Below are positions 9,163-16,883 of a stretch of DNA of 64,000 nt, one piece after another (position 1 is the stretch's first letter; each line of letters starts with the position of its first letter). This DNA comes from Actinomyces haliotis (GTDB lineage Bacteria > Actinomycetota > Actinomycetes > Actinomycetales > Actinomycetaceae): contig NZ_JACWNA010000003.1 in assembly GCF_015355765.1 (NCBI RefSeq), positions 118,419 through 182,418 of the forward strand, read 5' to 3'. Position numbers and translations under genes: made by a program. A model generated the notes under the pieces. That model had not been told where the DNA came from and searched no databases. It saw only the letters and a list, made by a program, of their open reading frames with translations.

Positions 9163-9546
9163 TCAGAGGATGCCGCGGCCGGGGACGACGACCTTGCCGA
9201 AGGGGAAGCAGGTCACCGGGATCATCTTGAGGTTCGCGACGGCCAGCGGGATCCCGATGATCGTGACGGCCTGCGCGGCCGCCGTCGTCACGTGACCGAC
9301 CGCGAGCCACAGACCCGCCACGAGGAACCACACGACGTTCGCCAGACCGCTCATGCCTCCCGCGTCCGGGCGCTCGACGACGTCACGGCCGAAGGGCCAC
9401 AGCGCGTAGCCGGCGATGCGGAAGCAGGCGACCCCGGCGGGGATCGTCACGATGAAGAGGCAGGCGATGACCCCGGCGAGGAGGTAGCCGAGCCAGAGCC
9501 ACAGGCCGCCGGTGACGACCCAGATGAGGTTGAGGAGGGTGCGCAC
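9163..9546 (-). CDS. yccF: YccF-domain inner membrane protein
   Basis: The 127-residue protein contains two copies of the YccF domain, each a TM hairpin: LLNLIWVVTGGLWLWLGYLL...GIACFRIAGYALWPFG and LANVVWFLVAGLWLAVGHV...VANLKMIPVTCFPFGK. The family is widespread and of unknown function. GTG 9546 is chosen because GGAG lies about 9 nt upstream and homologues begin with this RTLLNLIW segment; the frame extends 17 codons further upstream. Confidence 0.85.
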   Translation of the reverse strand: MRTLLNLIWVVTGGLWLWLGYLLAGVIACLFIVTIPAGVACFRIAGYALWPFGRDVVERPDAGGMSGLANVVWFLVAGLWLAVGHVTTAAAQAVTIIGIPLAVANLKMIPVTCFPFGKVVVPGRGIL

Positions 9547-9654
9547 GCTCGCTCCGAGGGGGTGAGGGGCCGAGGACCCGGGCGGGCGCCCGGGCACCGT
9601 GGGAACCCGGCGGCCCGCTCGGCTATTCCGCGCGGTCTGGGCGACCGGTACGGG

Positions 9655-10575
9655 TCACCAGAAGACGCGCTGGGCGATCGCGTCGGCGAAGTTATCGAGG
9701 GCCTGCGGAGCGGACCCCAGGTAGAGGCCGGCGTCGATGAGGGAGACCTCCATGAGGTAGAAGCCGCCGTTGCCGTCCTCGACGACGTCGACGCGGTTGA
9801 AGAGGAGCTGGATGTCGCGCCCCGCGTGCTCCTTGACGACGCCGTGGATGGCCTTGCGGACCCTCTCGCCCCAGAGCCACTCCTGCTCGCTGGGCTCGCG
9901 GGCGGTGACGATCTCCTCGTGGACCTCGTCGGTGGAGCGGAAGGAGGGGTGCAGCATCGGGGCCTTCTCGACCGCGTGCGACAGGACGCCGTTGAAGTAG
10001 ACGAGGGAGAGCTCGCCCTTGCGGTCGACCTCCTCGAGGTAGCGCTGCACCATGACGGTGCGGCCGCGGCCGAGGTGGTGCATGGCGTCGTTGATGGCCT
10101 CGGAGCGCGACTTGGCGTCCGTCGCGGTGTAGCGCCCGGTGCCGCGGCCCCCGGAGGAGACGGCGGGCTTGACGACGAAGTCGCCGTGGGCGGGGAAGCG
10201 GGTGTGGACCTGGTGCTTGGAGTAACCGGCCTCGGGCTCGAGCCAGGTCGTGGGGATCATGGGGGCGCCGAGCTCGGCCATGCGCTTGAGGTAGTGCTTG
10301 TCCGAGTTCCACTCGACGACGTCGGGATGGTTGACGAGCCGCGGCACGGAGCGGGTCCAGGCGAGGAAGCTCTCGTAGTTGCGCTTCTTGGCGTAGTCGC
10401 GCACGGAGCGCAGGACGACGACGCCGGCCTCCTCCCAGTTGACGGAGGGGTCGTTCCACACGGCGATCCGGGGCTCGATGCCGCGCTCTCGCAGCGCGTC
10501 GGGCAGGCCCTGGTCGTCGTCGTCCAGTTTCGGGTAGTCGGCGGAGGTCGCCAGCGTCACGATCGGCATGGTCAC
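9655..10575 (-). CDS. ATP-grasp domain protein, substrate unknown
   Basis: The 306-residue protein looks like a stand-alone ATP-grasp ligase. It has an N-terminal Rossmann-like half (TLATSADYPKLDDDDQGLP) and a central segment NSDKHYLKRMAELGAPMIPTTW where ATP-grasp enzymes bind the acceptor. It then shows DFVVKPAVSSGGRGTGRY (the glycine-rich ATP-binding strand pair), FNRVDVVED, and the C-terminal metal-binding LMEVSLIDAGLYLG (normally E-x-N-P). This organisation resembles RimK-like or glutathione-synthetase-like proteins. GTG 10575 is chosen over ATG 10569 because TAGCGT sits 7 nt before it. No neighbour reveals the acceptor; it is divergent from pip. Confidence 0.8.
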   Translation of the reverse strand: MTMPIVTLATSADYPKLDDDDQGLPDALRERGIEPRIAVWNDPSVNWEEAGVVVLRSVRDYAKKRNYESFLAWTRSVPRLVNHPDVVEWNSDKHYLKRMAELGAPMIPTTWLEPEAGYSKHQVHTRFPAHGDFVVKPAVSSGGRGTGRYTATDAKSRSEAINDAMHHLGRGRTVMVQRYLEEVDRKGELSLVYFNGVLSHAVEKAPMLHPSFRSTDEVHEEIVTAREPSEQEWLWGERVRKAIHGVVKEHAGRDIQLLFNRVDVVEDGNGGFYLMEVSLIDAGLYLGSAPQALDNFADAIAQRVFW

Positions 10576-10582
10576 CCGGCAC

Positions 10583-10588
10583 ACGCTA
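10583..10588 (-). promoter_or_regulatory. -10 box of a leaderless transcript (ATP-grasp gene)
   Basis: TAGCGT on the minus strand, 7 nt before GTG 10575. This spacing, matching other genes in the window, is what decides the start codon. Confidence 0.5.
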
Positions 10589-10633
10589 CCGTCCCGCGCC
10601 GCCCGGCACGCCCTGCGGTGCCAGAATGCGCCC

Positions 10634-11656
10634 ATGACCACGTCCCGGAGCATCCCCCTCAACGACGGCGAGCCGCTGCGCGGCTTCTACCCCGCGATCG
10701 AGCCCTACGCGACGCGCATGCTCGAGGTCGGCGACGGCCAGAGCGTCTACGTCGAGGAGTGCGGCAACCCCGAGGGGATCCCCGCGGTCTTCGTCCACGG
10801 CGGCCCGGGCGGCGGCTGCTCGCCCGCGCACCGCCGCGTCTTCGACCCCGAGCGCTACCGGATCATCCTGTTCGACCAGCGCGGCTGCGGGCGCTCCCTC
10901 CCCCACGCCTGGGAGCCCGAGGCGGACCTGTCGGCCAACACCACCTGGAACCTCGTGGCGGACATGGAGACCATCCGGGTGGCCCTCGGCGTGGACCGCT
11001 GGCTCGTCTTCGGCGGCTCGTGGGGCTCCACCCTGGGTCTCGCTTACGCGGAAACGCACCCGGAGCGGGTCCTCGCCCTCGTGCTGCGCGGCATCTTCAC
11101 CCTGCGCAAGCGGGAGCTCGACTGGTACTACGAGGCCGGCGGCGCGGACATGGTCTGGCCGGACGAGTGGGAGGCCTACGTCGCCGCGGCCGGCGAGGGC
11201 GTGGGCCCTGGCGGCTACATCGAGCGCTACCACGAGCTGCTCACCGACCCGGACCCGGCCGTCCACGGCCCGGCCGGCATCGCCTGGACGACGTGGGAGG
11301 CCGCCACCTCCACGCTGCTGCGCGACCAGGAGCACGTCGACGAGGTGCAGGACCCCGCCTACGCCGTCACCTTCGCGCGCATCGAGAACCACTTCTTCTT
11401 CCACCACGGGTGGATGGAGGACGGGCAGCTGCTCGACGGCGCGCACGTCCTCGCCGAGCACTCGATCCCGGGCGTCATCGCGCAGGGCCGCTACGACATG
11501 TGCTGCCCGATCGGCACGGCCTGGGCGCTGCACCGCGCCTGGCCGGAGGCGGAGCTGCGGATCTCGCCGACGGCGGGCCACTCGTTCGCCGAGCCCGAGA
11601 CCCTCTCGACCCTCATCGAGGCGACCGACCGCTTCGCGGAGGAGCTGGCCCGGTGA
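10634..11656 (+). CDS. pip: Proline iminopeptidase
   Basis: The 340-residue alpha/beta hydrolase (peptidase S33) removes N-terminal proline from peptides in the cytoplasm. It has the oxyanion-hole motif VHGGPGGG near 54-61, FDQRGCGRS near 80-88, and the nucleophile elbow GGSWGSTL with Ser129. The C-terminal acid and His appear as QGRYDMCCP and TAGHSFAEPE. Length fits the family. A CAGAAT hexamer lies 6 nt before ATG 10634. Confidence 0.93.
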   Translation: MTTSRSIPLNDGEPLRGFYPAIEPYATRMLEVGDGQSVYVEECGNPEGIPAVFVHGGPGGGCSPAHRRVFDPERYRIILFDQRGCGRSLPHAWEPEADLSANTTWNLVADMETIRVALGVDRWLVFGGSWGSTLGLAYAETHPERVLALVLRGIFTLRKRELDWYYEAGGADMVWPDEWEAYVAAAGEGVGPGGYIERYHELLTDPDPAVHGPAGIAWTTWEAATSTLLRDQEHVDEVQDPAYAVTFARIENHFFFHHGWMEDGQLLDGAHVLAEHSIPGVIAQGRYDMCCPIGTAWALHRAWPEAELRISPTAGHSFAEPETLSTLIEATDRFAEELAR

Positions 11657-11711
11657 CGACGGGGCGGCGCTGAGACTTCCCGCACACCAGGCCGTTTTCG
11701 GCCGCTCCCGA

Positions 11712-11741
11712 TTGGACGCGCCTCGATCGAGGACGTAGAGT
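11712..11741 (+). promoter_or_regulatory. Promoter of the tRNA-Lys pair
   Basis: -35 TTGGAC at 11712-11717 and -10 TAGAGT at 11736-11741, with 18 bp between them. Initiation would fall near 11748, about 30 nt before the first tRNA. Confidence 0.6.
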
Positions 11742-11778
11742 CTTCCTCCGTCGCCGGGCGCGAGCCCGTTGACGGAAT

Positions 11779-11852
11779 GCCTCCTTAGCTCAGTTGGTTA
11801 GAGCACCTGACTCTTAATCAGGGTGTCCAGGGTTCGAGTCCCTGAGGGGGTA
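11779..11852 (+). tRNA. tRNA-Lys(CTT), copy 1
   Basis: A 74-nt cloverleaf. The acceptor stem GCCTCCT pairs with AGGGGGT (two G-T pairs), the discriminator is A, and the anticodon loop CTCTTAA gives CTT. The sequence is identical to the copy at 11891. The bases after the discriminator are CCG, so the CCA end is not encoded. Confidence 0.97.
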
Positions 11853-11890
11853 CCGCGGAGGCCCTCCCCGGAGGGTCACCACACACCAAC

Positions 11891-11964
11891 GCCTCCTTAG
11901 CTCAGTTGGTTAGAGCACCTGACTCTTAATCAGGGTGTCCAGGGTTCGAGTCCCTGAGGGGGTA
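11891..11964 (+). tRNA. tRNA-Lys(CTT), copy 2
   Basis: Identical in all 74 nt to the copy at 11779, from which it is separated by 38 nt. Unlike copy 1 it is followed by CCA (11965-11967). Both are probably made from the one promoter upstream. Confidence 0.97.
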
Positions 11965-11967
11965 CCA

Positions 11968-12400
11968 CGCAGGATCGGTCTGGCGCACGCCGGCGGGAGC
12001 GAACCCGTCACCGCGGCGCAGGCAGCACGGACCGGATCAGCATTGATCGGTGAGGTCCGCTTCCCCGCTCAGGCTCCGGCCGGACCGTCGGGCTCCGCCC
12101 GTCACCACCGGATGTTCACCTGATCGTGGGGCCCCCGTGACCCGCCGGAATACCTGCGGTCACCTGGAGCGTTGATCCTTGCGTCGGTCGAGGACGTCGG
12201 CGCCGCGGGCTCAGCACACGGGCTCAACGCCGGCCGAGCTCCCGACCAGCCCGGGCACTCCCCCGTCGCCGCCACGAGCGGGCGCGGACTTCGAGGACCG
12301 GGCGCCCACCACAGACATGCCGGGCGCAGGACAGACCTGCCATTCCAGCCCGGCGCGGAAGGGCCCGCCAGAGGGCCGAGAAGAAGAGAAGAGAACACAG
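11968..12400. other. Long non-coding stretch before a small ORF
   Basis: About 430 bp hold no credible gene. There is a GGCCC/GGGCC hairpin near 12361-12379 followed by the purine-rich run GAGAAGAAGAGAAGAG just ahead of the small ORF at 12401. It may be the 5' leader of that ORF, but I see no known riboswitch fold. Confidence 0.4.
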
Positions 12401-12586
12401 ATGAACACGATGAACCACGCCGGTCGCGCCCACGTCGAGACCGAGAACCGCCAGCGCGCCGAGCGCGAGCTGTCCGCCGCCCGCAGCGAGCTCGCCTCGC
12501 TCGACGCCGCCGCCTCGCCGTCCCGCCTGGAGCGCGCCCTCGAGCGCGTCGAGGCCGCGCAGGCCGCCCTGGCGCTCGCCGCCTGA
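12401..12586 (+). CDS. Small charged alpha-helical protein, unknown
   Basis: A 61-residue ORF with ATG 12401 and a purine-rich ribosome binding region (GAAGAGAAGAG) upstream. After about 12 residues the sequence is almost entirely helix-forming and rich in E, R and A, with leucines spaced like a short coiled coil (AERELSAARSELASLDAA, then LERALERVEAAQAALALAA). A strong terminator 47 bp downstream supports a real transcription unit. No family recognised. Confidence 0.55.
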   Translation: MNTMNHAGRAHVETENRQRAERELSAARSELASLDAAASPSRLERALERVEAAQAALALAA

Positions 12587-12633
12587 GGCGCCCCACGGCG
12601 CGCTGCGCGTCGGCGCGCCCCACTGCACCATGA

Positions 12634-12668
12634 GCGGTGCCGCCCCCTCACCGGGGCGGCACCGCTTT
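12634..12668 (+). terminator. Intrinsic terminator after the small ORF
   Basis: A perfect 13-bp stem (12634-12646 with 12653-12665), a 6-nt loop and a short TTT. It separates the small ORF from bcp. Confidence 0.75.
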
Positions 12669-12749
12669 CGCGTGGCCGACGGCGGTGCGAGGATTGGGGG
12701 CAGCACGCGGGGCCGGGCCCTCCGGCCCCTGACCGGTCAGGAGATCCTC

Positions 12750-13226
12750 ATGCCCCAGCTCGCCGTCGGACAGACCGCCCCCGCCTTCGCCCTCCCGGAC
12801 GCCGAAGGCCGTGAGACCACGCTCGAGAGCCTCCTCGAGGGCGGCTCGAAGGGCGTTGTCGTCTACTTCTACCCGAAGGCCTGCACCCCCGGCTGCACGC
12901 GCGAGGCCTGCGACTTCCGCGACTCCCTGGCCGCGTGGCGGGCCGCCGGCTACAACGTCGTCGGCGTTTCCCCCGACAAGCCCGACCTGCAGCGCAAGTT
13001 CATCGACCGCCAGTCCCTGCCCTTCCCCCTGCTCTCGGACCCGGAGCACGAGGTCCTCGAGGCGTGGGGCGCCTGGGGCGAGAAGAAGAACTACGGCAAG
13101 AGGTACACGGGGGTCATCCGCTCCACCGTCGTCGTCGGCAAGAACGGGACGGTCGAGCTCGCCAAGTACAACGTCAAGGCCACCGGGCACGTCGACCGGC
13201 TCCGCCGGGAGCTCGGCATCGACTGA
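12750..13226 (+). CDS. bcp: Thioredoxin-dependent peroxiredoxin, BCP/PrxQ type
   Basis: The 158-residue protein reduces hydrogen and organic hydroperoxides. The family motif reads KACTPGCTREACDFRD: Cys49 in TPGCT is the peroxidatic cysteine and Cys54, five residues on, is the resolving one, as in E. coli BCP. An additional Cys45 lies just before it. The start at ATG 12750 follows GGTCAGGAG. Length is typical. It is cytoplasmic and apparently monocistronic. Confidence 0.95.
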   Translation: MPQLAVGQTAPAFALPDAEGRETTLESLLEGGSKGVVVYFYPKACTPGCTREACDFRDSLAAWRAAGYNVVGVSPDKPDLQRKFIDRQSLPFPLLSDPEHEVLEAWGAWGEKKNYGKRYTGVIRSTVVVGKNGTVELAKYNVKATGHVDRLRRELGID

Positions 13227-13241
13227 CGCCCCCCCTCCCGC

Positions 13242-13275
13242 TGAGCTCGGTCGTACGGCGCACTGAGTTCGGTCG
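13242..13275 (+). repeat. Dispersed repeat A, copy 1 (two 12-nt motifs, 22-bp period)
   Basis: TGAGCTCGGTCG at 13242 and TGAGTTCGGTCG at 13264 are two copies of one motif exactly 22 bp apart. The whole 34-nt unit recurs in inverted orientation at 17807-17840 with about 27 of 34 positions matching. It lies between bcp and the Gfo/Idh gene. Confidence 0.75.
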
Positions 13276-13343
13276 GGCCCGAGCGCGAGCGGCGCTGCGA
13301 CGCTCCTGCCGCGCGCCGCTGTGGGCCGCGGCCGGCGACGGCG

Positions 13344-14480
13344 TCACTCCCCCGGGTAGCGCACCCCGAGACGGCCGCGGACGGCGTCGAGAATCTCCAT
13401 GACCTCGAGCGTCGTCGACCACGGCACGGTGGCGGACTCGGTGCGTCCGGCGGCGACGCAGCGGGCGACCTCGGCCGCCTGGAGCTGGAAGCCGCCGGGC
13501 AGGGTCGCGTCCCAGACGGCGTTGACGCGCGCCTTCCCGCCCTCGCCGTCGACGACGACGCGCAGCGGGGCCGGGCGGTAGAACTGCTGGGCCCACACGA
13601 TGCGCCCGCCGGTGGCGTCGACCTCGCCGCTCGTGGCGCTGCGCGCGTCCATGCCGGAGGCGGCGACGCCGGTGGCCCGCGGGTAGTTCAGGGTGACGCC
13701 CTCGTCGAGGTCCACGCCCGCCTCGGTGAGGTGCCCGACGGCGTCGACGCGCTCGGGCGCCCCGAGGAGGGAGTGGATCCACGAGACGGGGTAAACGCCG
13801 AGGTCGAGGAGGGCGCCGCCGGCGAGCTCAGCTCGGGCGAGGCGCGGCACGTGGCTGATCGGCTGGTAGTGGTCGGCGCGCACGTACCGGGGCTCGCCGA
13901 TGAGCCCGGAGGCCAGGACGTGGCGGGCGAGCACCTGGCCGGGGAGGAACCGGGTCCACATCGCCTCCATGGCGAACAGGCCCCGCTCGCGGGCGAGGTC
14001 GAGGACGGCGCGGGCCTCGGCGGCGTTGCGCGTGAAGGACTTCTCCACGAGGACGGGCTTGCCGGCCTCGAGGGCGAGGCGGGCGTGCTCGGCGTGGAGG
14101 GCGTGCGGGGTGGCGACGTAGACGGCCTCGACCTCGGGATCCTCGACGAGCTCCTCGTAGGAGCCGAGCGCGCGGGCGGGCTCGATCCCCTTCACCGGGT
14201 GGTCATCGATGAAGGCCTGGGCGCGGTCGCGGTCCCGCGAGCCGACGGCGACGACGCGGGCAGAGGACCAGGCCTGGGCGTCGTGGTAGAAGGTGCCGGC
14301 GATGCCGCCGGCGCCGATGATGCCCCAGCGCAGGGGCGGGGCGTCCTGCGGCTCGGGGACGGCGTCGGCGAGGTCGAAGGGCGCGCCCGCCTCGGCCAGG
14401 GCCGCGAGGAGCGGCTCGGGGAGGGGCGGGAACGCCTCGATGGTGCGGGTTCCGGGGGCGGGGGCGTGGTCGGCTGCCAT
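13344..14480 (-). CDS. Gfo/Idh/MocA-family NAD(P)-dependent oxidoreductase
   Basis: The 378-residue protein has about 50 N-terminal residues, then the dinucleotide-binding motif RWGIIGAGGIAGTF near 51-64. The central motif VLVEKSFTRN carries the conserved E-K pair of the family active site. A C-terminal alpha/beta domain follows (GGALLDLGVYPVSWI). Such enzymes oxidise or reduce sugars, inositols or related polyols; the substrate is not evident. ATG 14480 fits the domain boundary. Monocistronic. Confidence 0.88.
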   Translation of the reverse strand: MAADHAPAPGTRTIEAFPPLPEPLLAALAEAGAPFDLADAVPEPQDAPPLRWGIIGAGGIAGTFYHDAQAWSSARVVAVGSRDRDRAQAFIDDHPVKGIEPARALGSYEELVEDPEVEAVYVATPHALHAEHARLALEAGKPVLVEKSFTRNAAEARAVLDLARERGLFAMEAMWTRFLPGQVLARHVLASGLIGEPRYVRADHYQPISHVPRLARAELAGGALLDLGVYPVSWIHSLLGAPERVDAVGHLTEAGVDLDEGVTLNYPRATGVAASGMDARSATSGEVDATGGRIVWAQQFYRPAPLRVVVDGEGGKARVNAVWDATLPGGFQLQAAEVARCVAAGRTESATVPWSTTLEVMEILDAVRGRLGVRYPGE

Positions 14481-14519
14481 GGGACGAGCCTATGCACCGG
14501 GTCCGGCCGCCGTGGGCGG

Positions 14520-14525
14520 TAGGCT
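14520..14525 (+). promoter_or_regulatory. -10 box of tRNA-Leu
   Basis: TAGGCT, 10 nt before the mature tRNA 5' end, so the primary transcript has almost no leader. Confidence 0.45.
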
Positions 14526-14535
14526 GGGCGGCCGA

Positions 14536-14617
14536 GCGCGAGTGGCGGAACTGGTAGACGCCCCAGGTTTAGGTCCTGGTGCCTTCGGGCGTGAGGGTTC
14601 GAGTCCCTTCTCGCGCA
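14536..14617 (+). tRNA. tRNA-Leu(TAG)
   Basis: An 82-nt class II tRNA with a variable arm. The acceptor stem GCGCGAG pairs perfectly with CTCGCGC, the discriminator is A, and the anticodon loop TTTAGGT gives TAG. The CCA end is not encoded (CCG follows). Confidence 0.96.
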
Positions 14618-14667
14618 CCGCTCGGCCCGTCTCCGACCCCGCCGCGCGCCCCGCCGCCCCCGTCGCC

Positions 14668-14703
14668 GAGATCGGGACATCGTGACCTCGAGATCGGGAC
14701 ATC
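14668..14703 (+). repeat. Dispersed repeat B, copy 1 (two 14-nt motifs, 22-bp period)
   Basis: GAGATCGGGACATC occurs at 14668 and again at 14690, exactly 22 bp apart. The same arrangement, including the ACC before the second motif, occurs inverted at 17877-17912. The two copies flank the segment carrying rph and rdgB. Confidence 0.85.
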
Positions 14704-14735
14704 CTGGCCTCGTCTCGCGCCGCCTCGCGGCCGCT

Positions 14736-15038
14736 TCACTCCCCCGCGGGCTCGTCCTGGACGACCTCGAAGCCGAGCAGCTCGACGCTCATGCCGCGCG
14801 CCTTGTCGCCCTCGTGGCGGCCCTTGGGGCGCCCGTCGGACCAGGCCTGGAAGGCCTCCTGGCTCTCCCACCGCGTGATGACGAAGTAGCGGGACTCGCC
14901 GTAGACCGGGCGCAGCAGCTCGAAGCCCTCGAAGCCCGGGGCAGAGTCGGTGGAGTGGGCACGGGCGGCGAAGCGCTTCTCGATCTCGGCGCCGGCGCCC
15001 TCGGGCGCGGTCAGGGCGGTGATGTTGACGAAGGACAC
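14736..15038 (-). CDS. Heme-degrading monooxygenase-like protein, MhuD/IsdG family (ABM fold)
   Basis: The 100-residue protein is close in pattern to mycobacterial MhuD, which opens heme to release iron: RAHSTDSAPGFEGFELLRPV, YFVITRWESQEAFQAW, and the downstream GRHEG that supplies the heme-ligand histidine region. The conserved tryptophan (ITRWES) is present. The N-terminus reads MSFVNITALTAPEG. If aligned to MhuD as I remember it, the position of the catalytic asparagine (Asn7) is Thr7, with an Asn at 5 instead, so activity is uncertain. It may also be a general antibiotic-biosynthesis-monooxygenase-fold protein. Cytoplasmic, monocistronic. Confidence 0.8.
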   Translation of the reverse strand: MSFVNITALTAPEGAGAEIEKRFAARAHSTDSAPGFEGFELLRPVYGESRYFVITRWESQEAFQAWSDGRPKGRHEGDKARGMSVELLGFEVVQDEPAGE

Positions 15039-15178
15039 GGGCGTCTCCTTGGTGGTGACGACGTCGTCGGCACGGTACCGGCCGACGGCGGGGCGCCGTC
15101 GTCGGCGACCCCGGCCAGGCTAGCCGCCACGCCTGGGCGGAGCACGGGGCCGCCCGGACCCGCCCCGCACGCGCCGGG

Positions 15179-15184
15179 TAACCT
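15179..15184 (+). promoter_or_regulatory. -10 box of a leaderless transcript (rph-rdgB)
   Basis: TAACCT, 6 nt before ATG 15191, with no ribosome binding site. Confidence 0.5.
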
Positions 15185-15190
15185 GCGGGC

Positions 15191-15976
15191 ATGGCTTCTG
15201 AGTTCACCCGCAAGGACGGGCGCGCCGTCGACGAGATGCGCCCCGTCACCATCACCCGCCGCTGGCAGGAGCACGGCGAGGGCAGCGTCCTCGCCGAGTT
15301 CGGCCGCACGCGCGTCCTGTGCGTCGCCTCCTTCACCGAGGGCGTGCCGCGCTGGCGCAAGGGCAGCGGCGAGGGCTGGGTGACCGCCGAGTACGCGATG
15401 CTCCCCCGCGCCGGCTCCGAGCGAAGCGGCCGCGAGTCCGTGCGCGGCAAGGTCGGCGGCCGCACCCACGAGATCTCCCGCCTCATCGGCCGCGGCCTGC
15501 GCGGCATCATCGACGTCGCCGCGCTCGGTGAGAACACGATCGCCCTGGACTGCGACGTCCTCCAGGCCGACGGCGGCACCCGCACCGCCTCCGTCACCGG
15601 CGCCTACGTGGCCCTGGCCGACGCCGTCGCCTGGGGCACGGAGCGCGGCCTCATCAAGGCGCGCGCCGGCAAGCCGGTCCTGTCGGACTCCCTGTCCGCG
15701 ATCAGCGTCGGCATCATCGACGGCGTCCCCTGCCTCGACCTGCCCTACGAGGAGGACGTGCGCGCTCAGACGGACATGAACGTCATCCAGACCGGCTCCG
15801 GGAAGTTCATCGAGGTCCAGGGCACCGCCGAGCACGCCCCCTTCGACCGCGACGAGCTCGGCCAGCTGCTCGACCTCGCCACCAAGGGCAACGCCGAGCT
15901 CGCCGAGCTGCAGAAGCGCGTCCTCGCCGGCCCGTCGGGCGAGCCCGTCACCGTCCGCAGCGCGGACCTGGTCTGA
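15191..15976 (+). CDS. rph: Ribonuclease PH
   Basis: The 261-residue phosphorolytic 3'-5' exoribonuclease trims tRNA precursors. It shows the expected [13 protein letters not shown] start, the substrate-binding stretch [17 protein letters not shown], the arginine-rich helix with [34 protein letters not shown] (phosphate site), and [17 protein letters not shown]. Length is normal. It forms an operon with rdgB (11-bp gap). Confidence 0.97.
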   Translation: MASEFTRKDGRAVDEMRPVTITRRWQEHGEGSVLAEFGRTRVLCVASFTEGVPRWRKGSGEGWVTAEYAMLPRAGSERSGRESVRGKVGGRTHEISRLIGRGLRGIIDVAALGENTIALDCDVLQADGGTRTASVTGAYVALADAVAWGTERGLIKARAGKPVLSDSLSAISVGIIDGVPCLDLPYEEDVRAQTDMNVIQTGSGKFIEVQGTAEHAPFDRDELGQLLDLATKGNAELAELQKRVLAGPSGEPVTVRSADLV

Positions 15977-15987
15977 GGGCGGCGAGC

Positions 15988-16662
15988 ATGAGCACGACGA
16001 CGTCCGCTGACCGGGCCGCGGTGCCCGACGGCGCCCGGCTGGTCCTGGCGACCCACAACCCCGGCAAGCTCTCCGAGCTGCGCGCCATCCTCACGCCGCT
16101 CGTGCCCGGGCTCGAGCCGGAGGCGATCATCTCCGCGGCCGCGCTCGGCACGCCGGAGCCGGTCGAGGACGGACTCACCTTCGCCGAGAACGCCCTCATC
16201 AAGGCGCGCGCGCTCGCCGAGGCGACCGGCCTGCCCGCCGTCGCGGACGACTCCGGCCTGTGCGTCGACGTCCTCGGGGGTGCGCCGGGGATCTTCTCGG
16301 CGCGCTGGTGCGGGCACCACGGCGATGACCAGGCGAACCTCGACCTGCTCCTGAACCAGGTCTCCGACGTCGCAGACCCGCACCGTACGGCGCGATTCAC
16401 CTGCGCCGCGGTGCTCGTCGTGCCGGGCGCCGAGGAGCCGACCGTCATCGAGCGCTCCATGGAGGGCCGGCTGCTGCGTGCGCCGATCGGGGAGGGCGGC
16501 TTCGGCTACGACCCGATCTTCGTCCCCGTCCAGGAGGACGAGGCCGGCGCCGCAGGCCGGACGACGTCGCAGATGAGCGCGGAGGAGAAGAACGCGATCT
16601 CGCACCGCGGCCAGGCCTTCCGCGACCTGGCGCCGGTGCTCGCCGAGCTCCTCGCACGCTGA
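15988..16662 (+). CDS. rdgB: XTP/dITP diphosphatase (RdgB/HAM1)
   Basis: The 224-residue enzyme removes non-canonical purine triphosphates (XTP, dITP, ITP). Motifs: LATHNPGKLSELRAIL near 15-30, ENALIKARALAEATGLPAVADDSGL near 67-91 with the catalytic DDSGL, GEGGFGYDPIF near 170-180, and a conserved SHR near 210. It overlaps nothing and follows rph by 11 bp. Confidence 0.97.
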   Translation: MSTTTSADRAAVPDGARLVLATHNPGKLSELRAILTPLVPGLEPEAIISAAALGTPEPVEDGLTFAENALIKARALAEATGLPAVADDSGLCVDVLGGAPGIFSARWCGHHGDDQANLDLLLNQVSDVADPHRTARFTCAAVLVVPGAEEPTVIERSMEGRLLRAPIGEGGFGYDPIFVPVQEDEAGAAGRTTSQMSAEEKNAISHRGQAFRDLAPVLAELLAR

Positions 16663-16717
16663 CGGCAGCGGGCCCGAGACGAAGGGTCACCGTCCTTCTC
16701 ACCCCGCCACCTCTTCA

Positions 16718-16792
16718 CGTCGAGCTCGTACCTTCCGTCTCGAGACCACCGCCCTTGCTGGTGGTCTCAGATCGCAAGCTACGAGCTCGACG
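16718..16792. repeat. Nested inverted repeat after rdgB
   Basis: Outer arms CGTCGAGCTCGTA (16718-16730) and TACGAGCTCGACG (16780-16792) are a perfect 13-bp match. Inside them GAGACCACC (16742-16750) and GGTGGTCTC (16760-16768) form a perfect 9-bp hairpin. No T-run follows, so it is not a classical terminator. Its left arm resembles the left arm of the inverted repeat at 17708. Confidence 0.6.
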
Positions 16793-16830
16793 GCGTTCAT
16801 CGCTCGCCCCGGTCGGCGCCACCCCCTTTA

Positions 16831-16870
16831 CTTTCCGCTCCGGAAAGCAGACACTTTCCGCATATGAAAG
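16831..16870. promoter_or_regulatory. Two tandem palindromes, candidate operator
   Basis: CTTTCCGCTCCGGAAAG at 16831-16847 is a perfect 7-bp inverted repeat with a 3-nt centre. CTTTCCGCATATGAAAG at 16854-16870 keeps CTTTC...GAAAG in the same 17-nt frame. Their centres are 23 bp apart, about two helix turns, so two dimers could bind one face. They sit directly before the operon that encodes a winged-helix regulator. Confidence 0.5.
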
Positions 16871-16883
16871 GACAGTGATCGCG

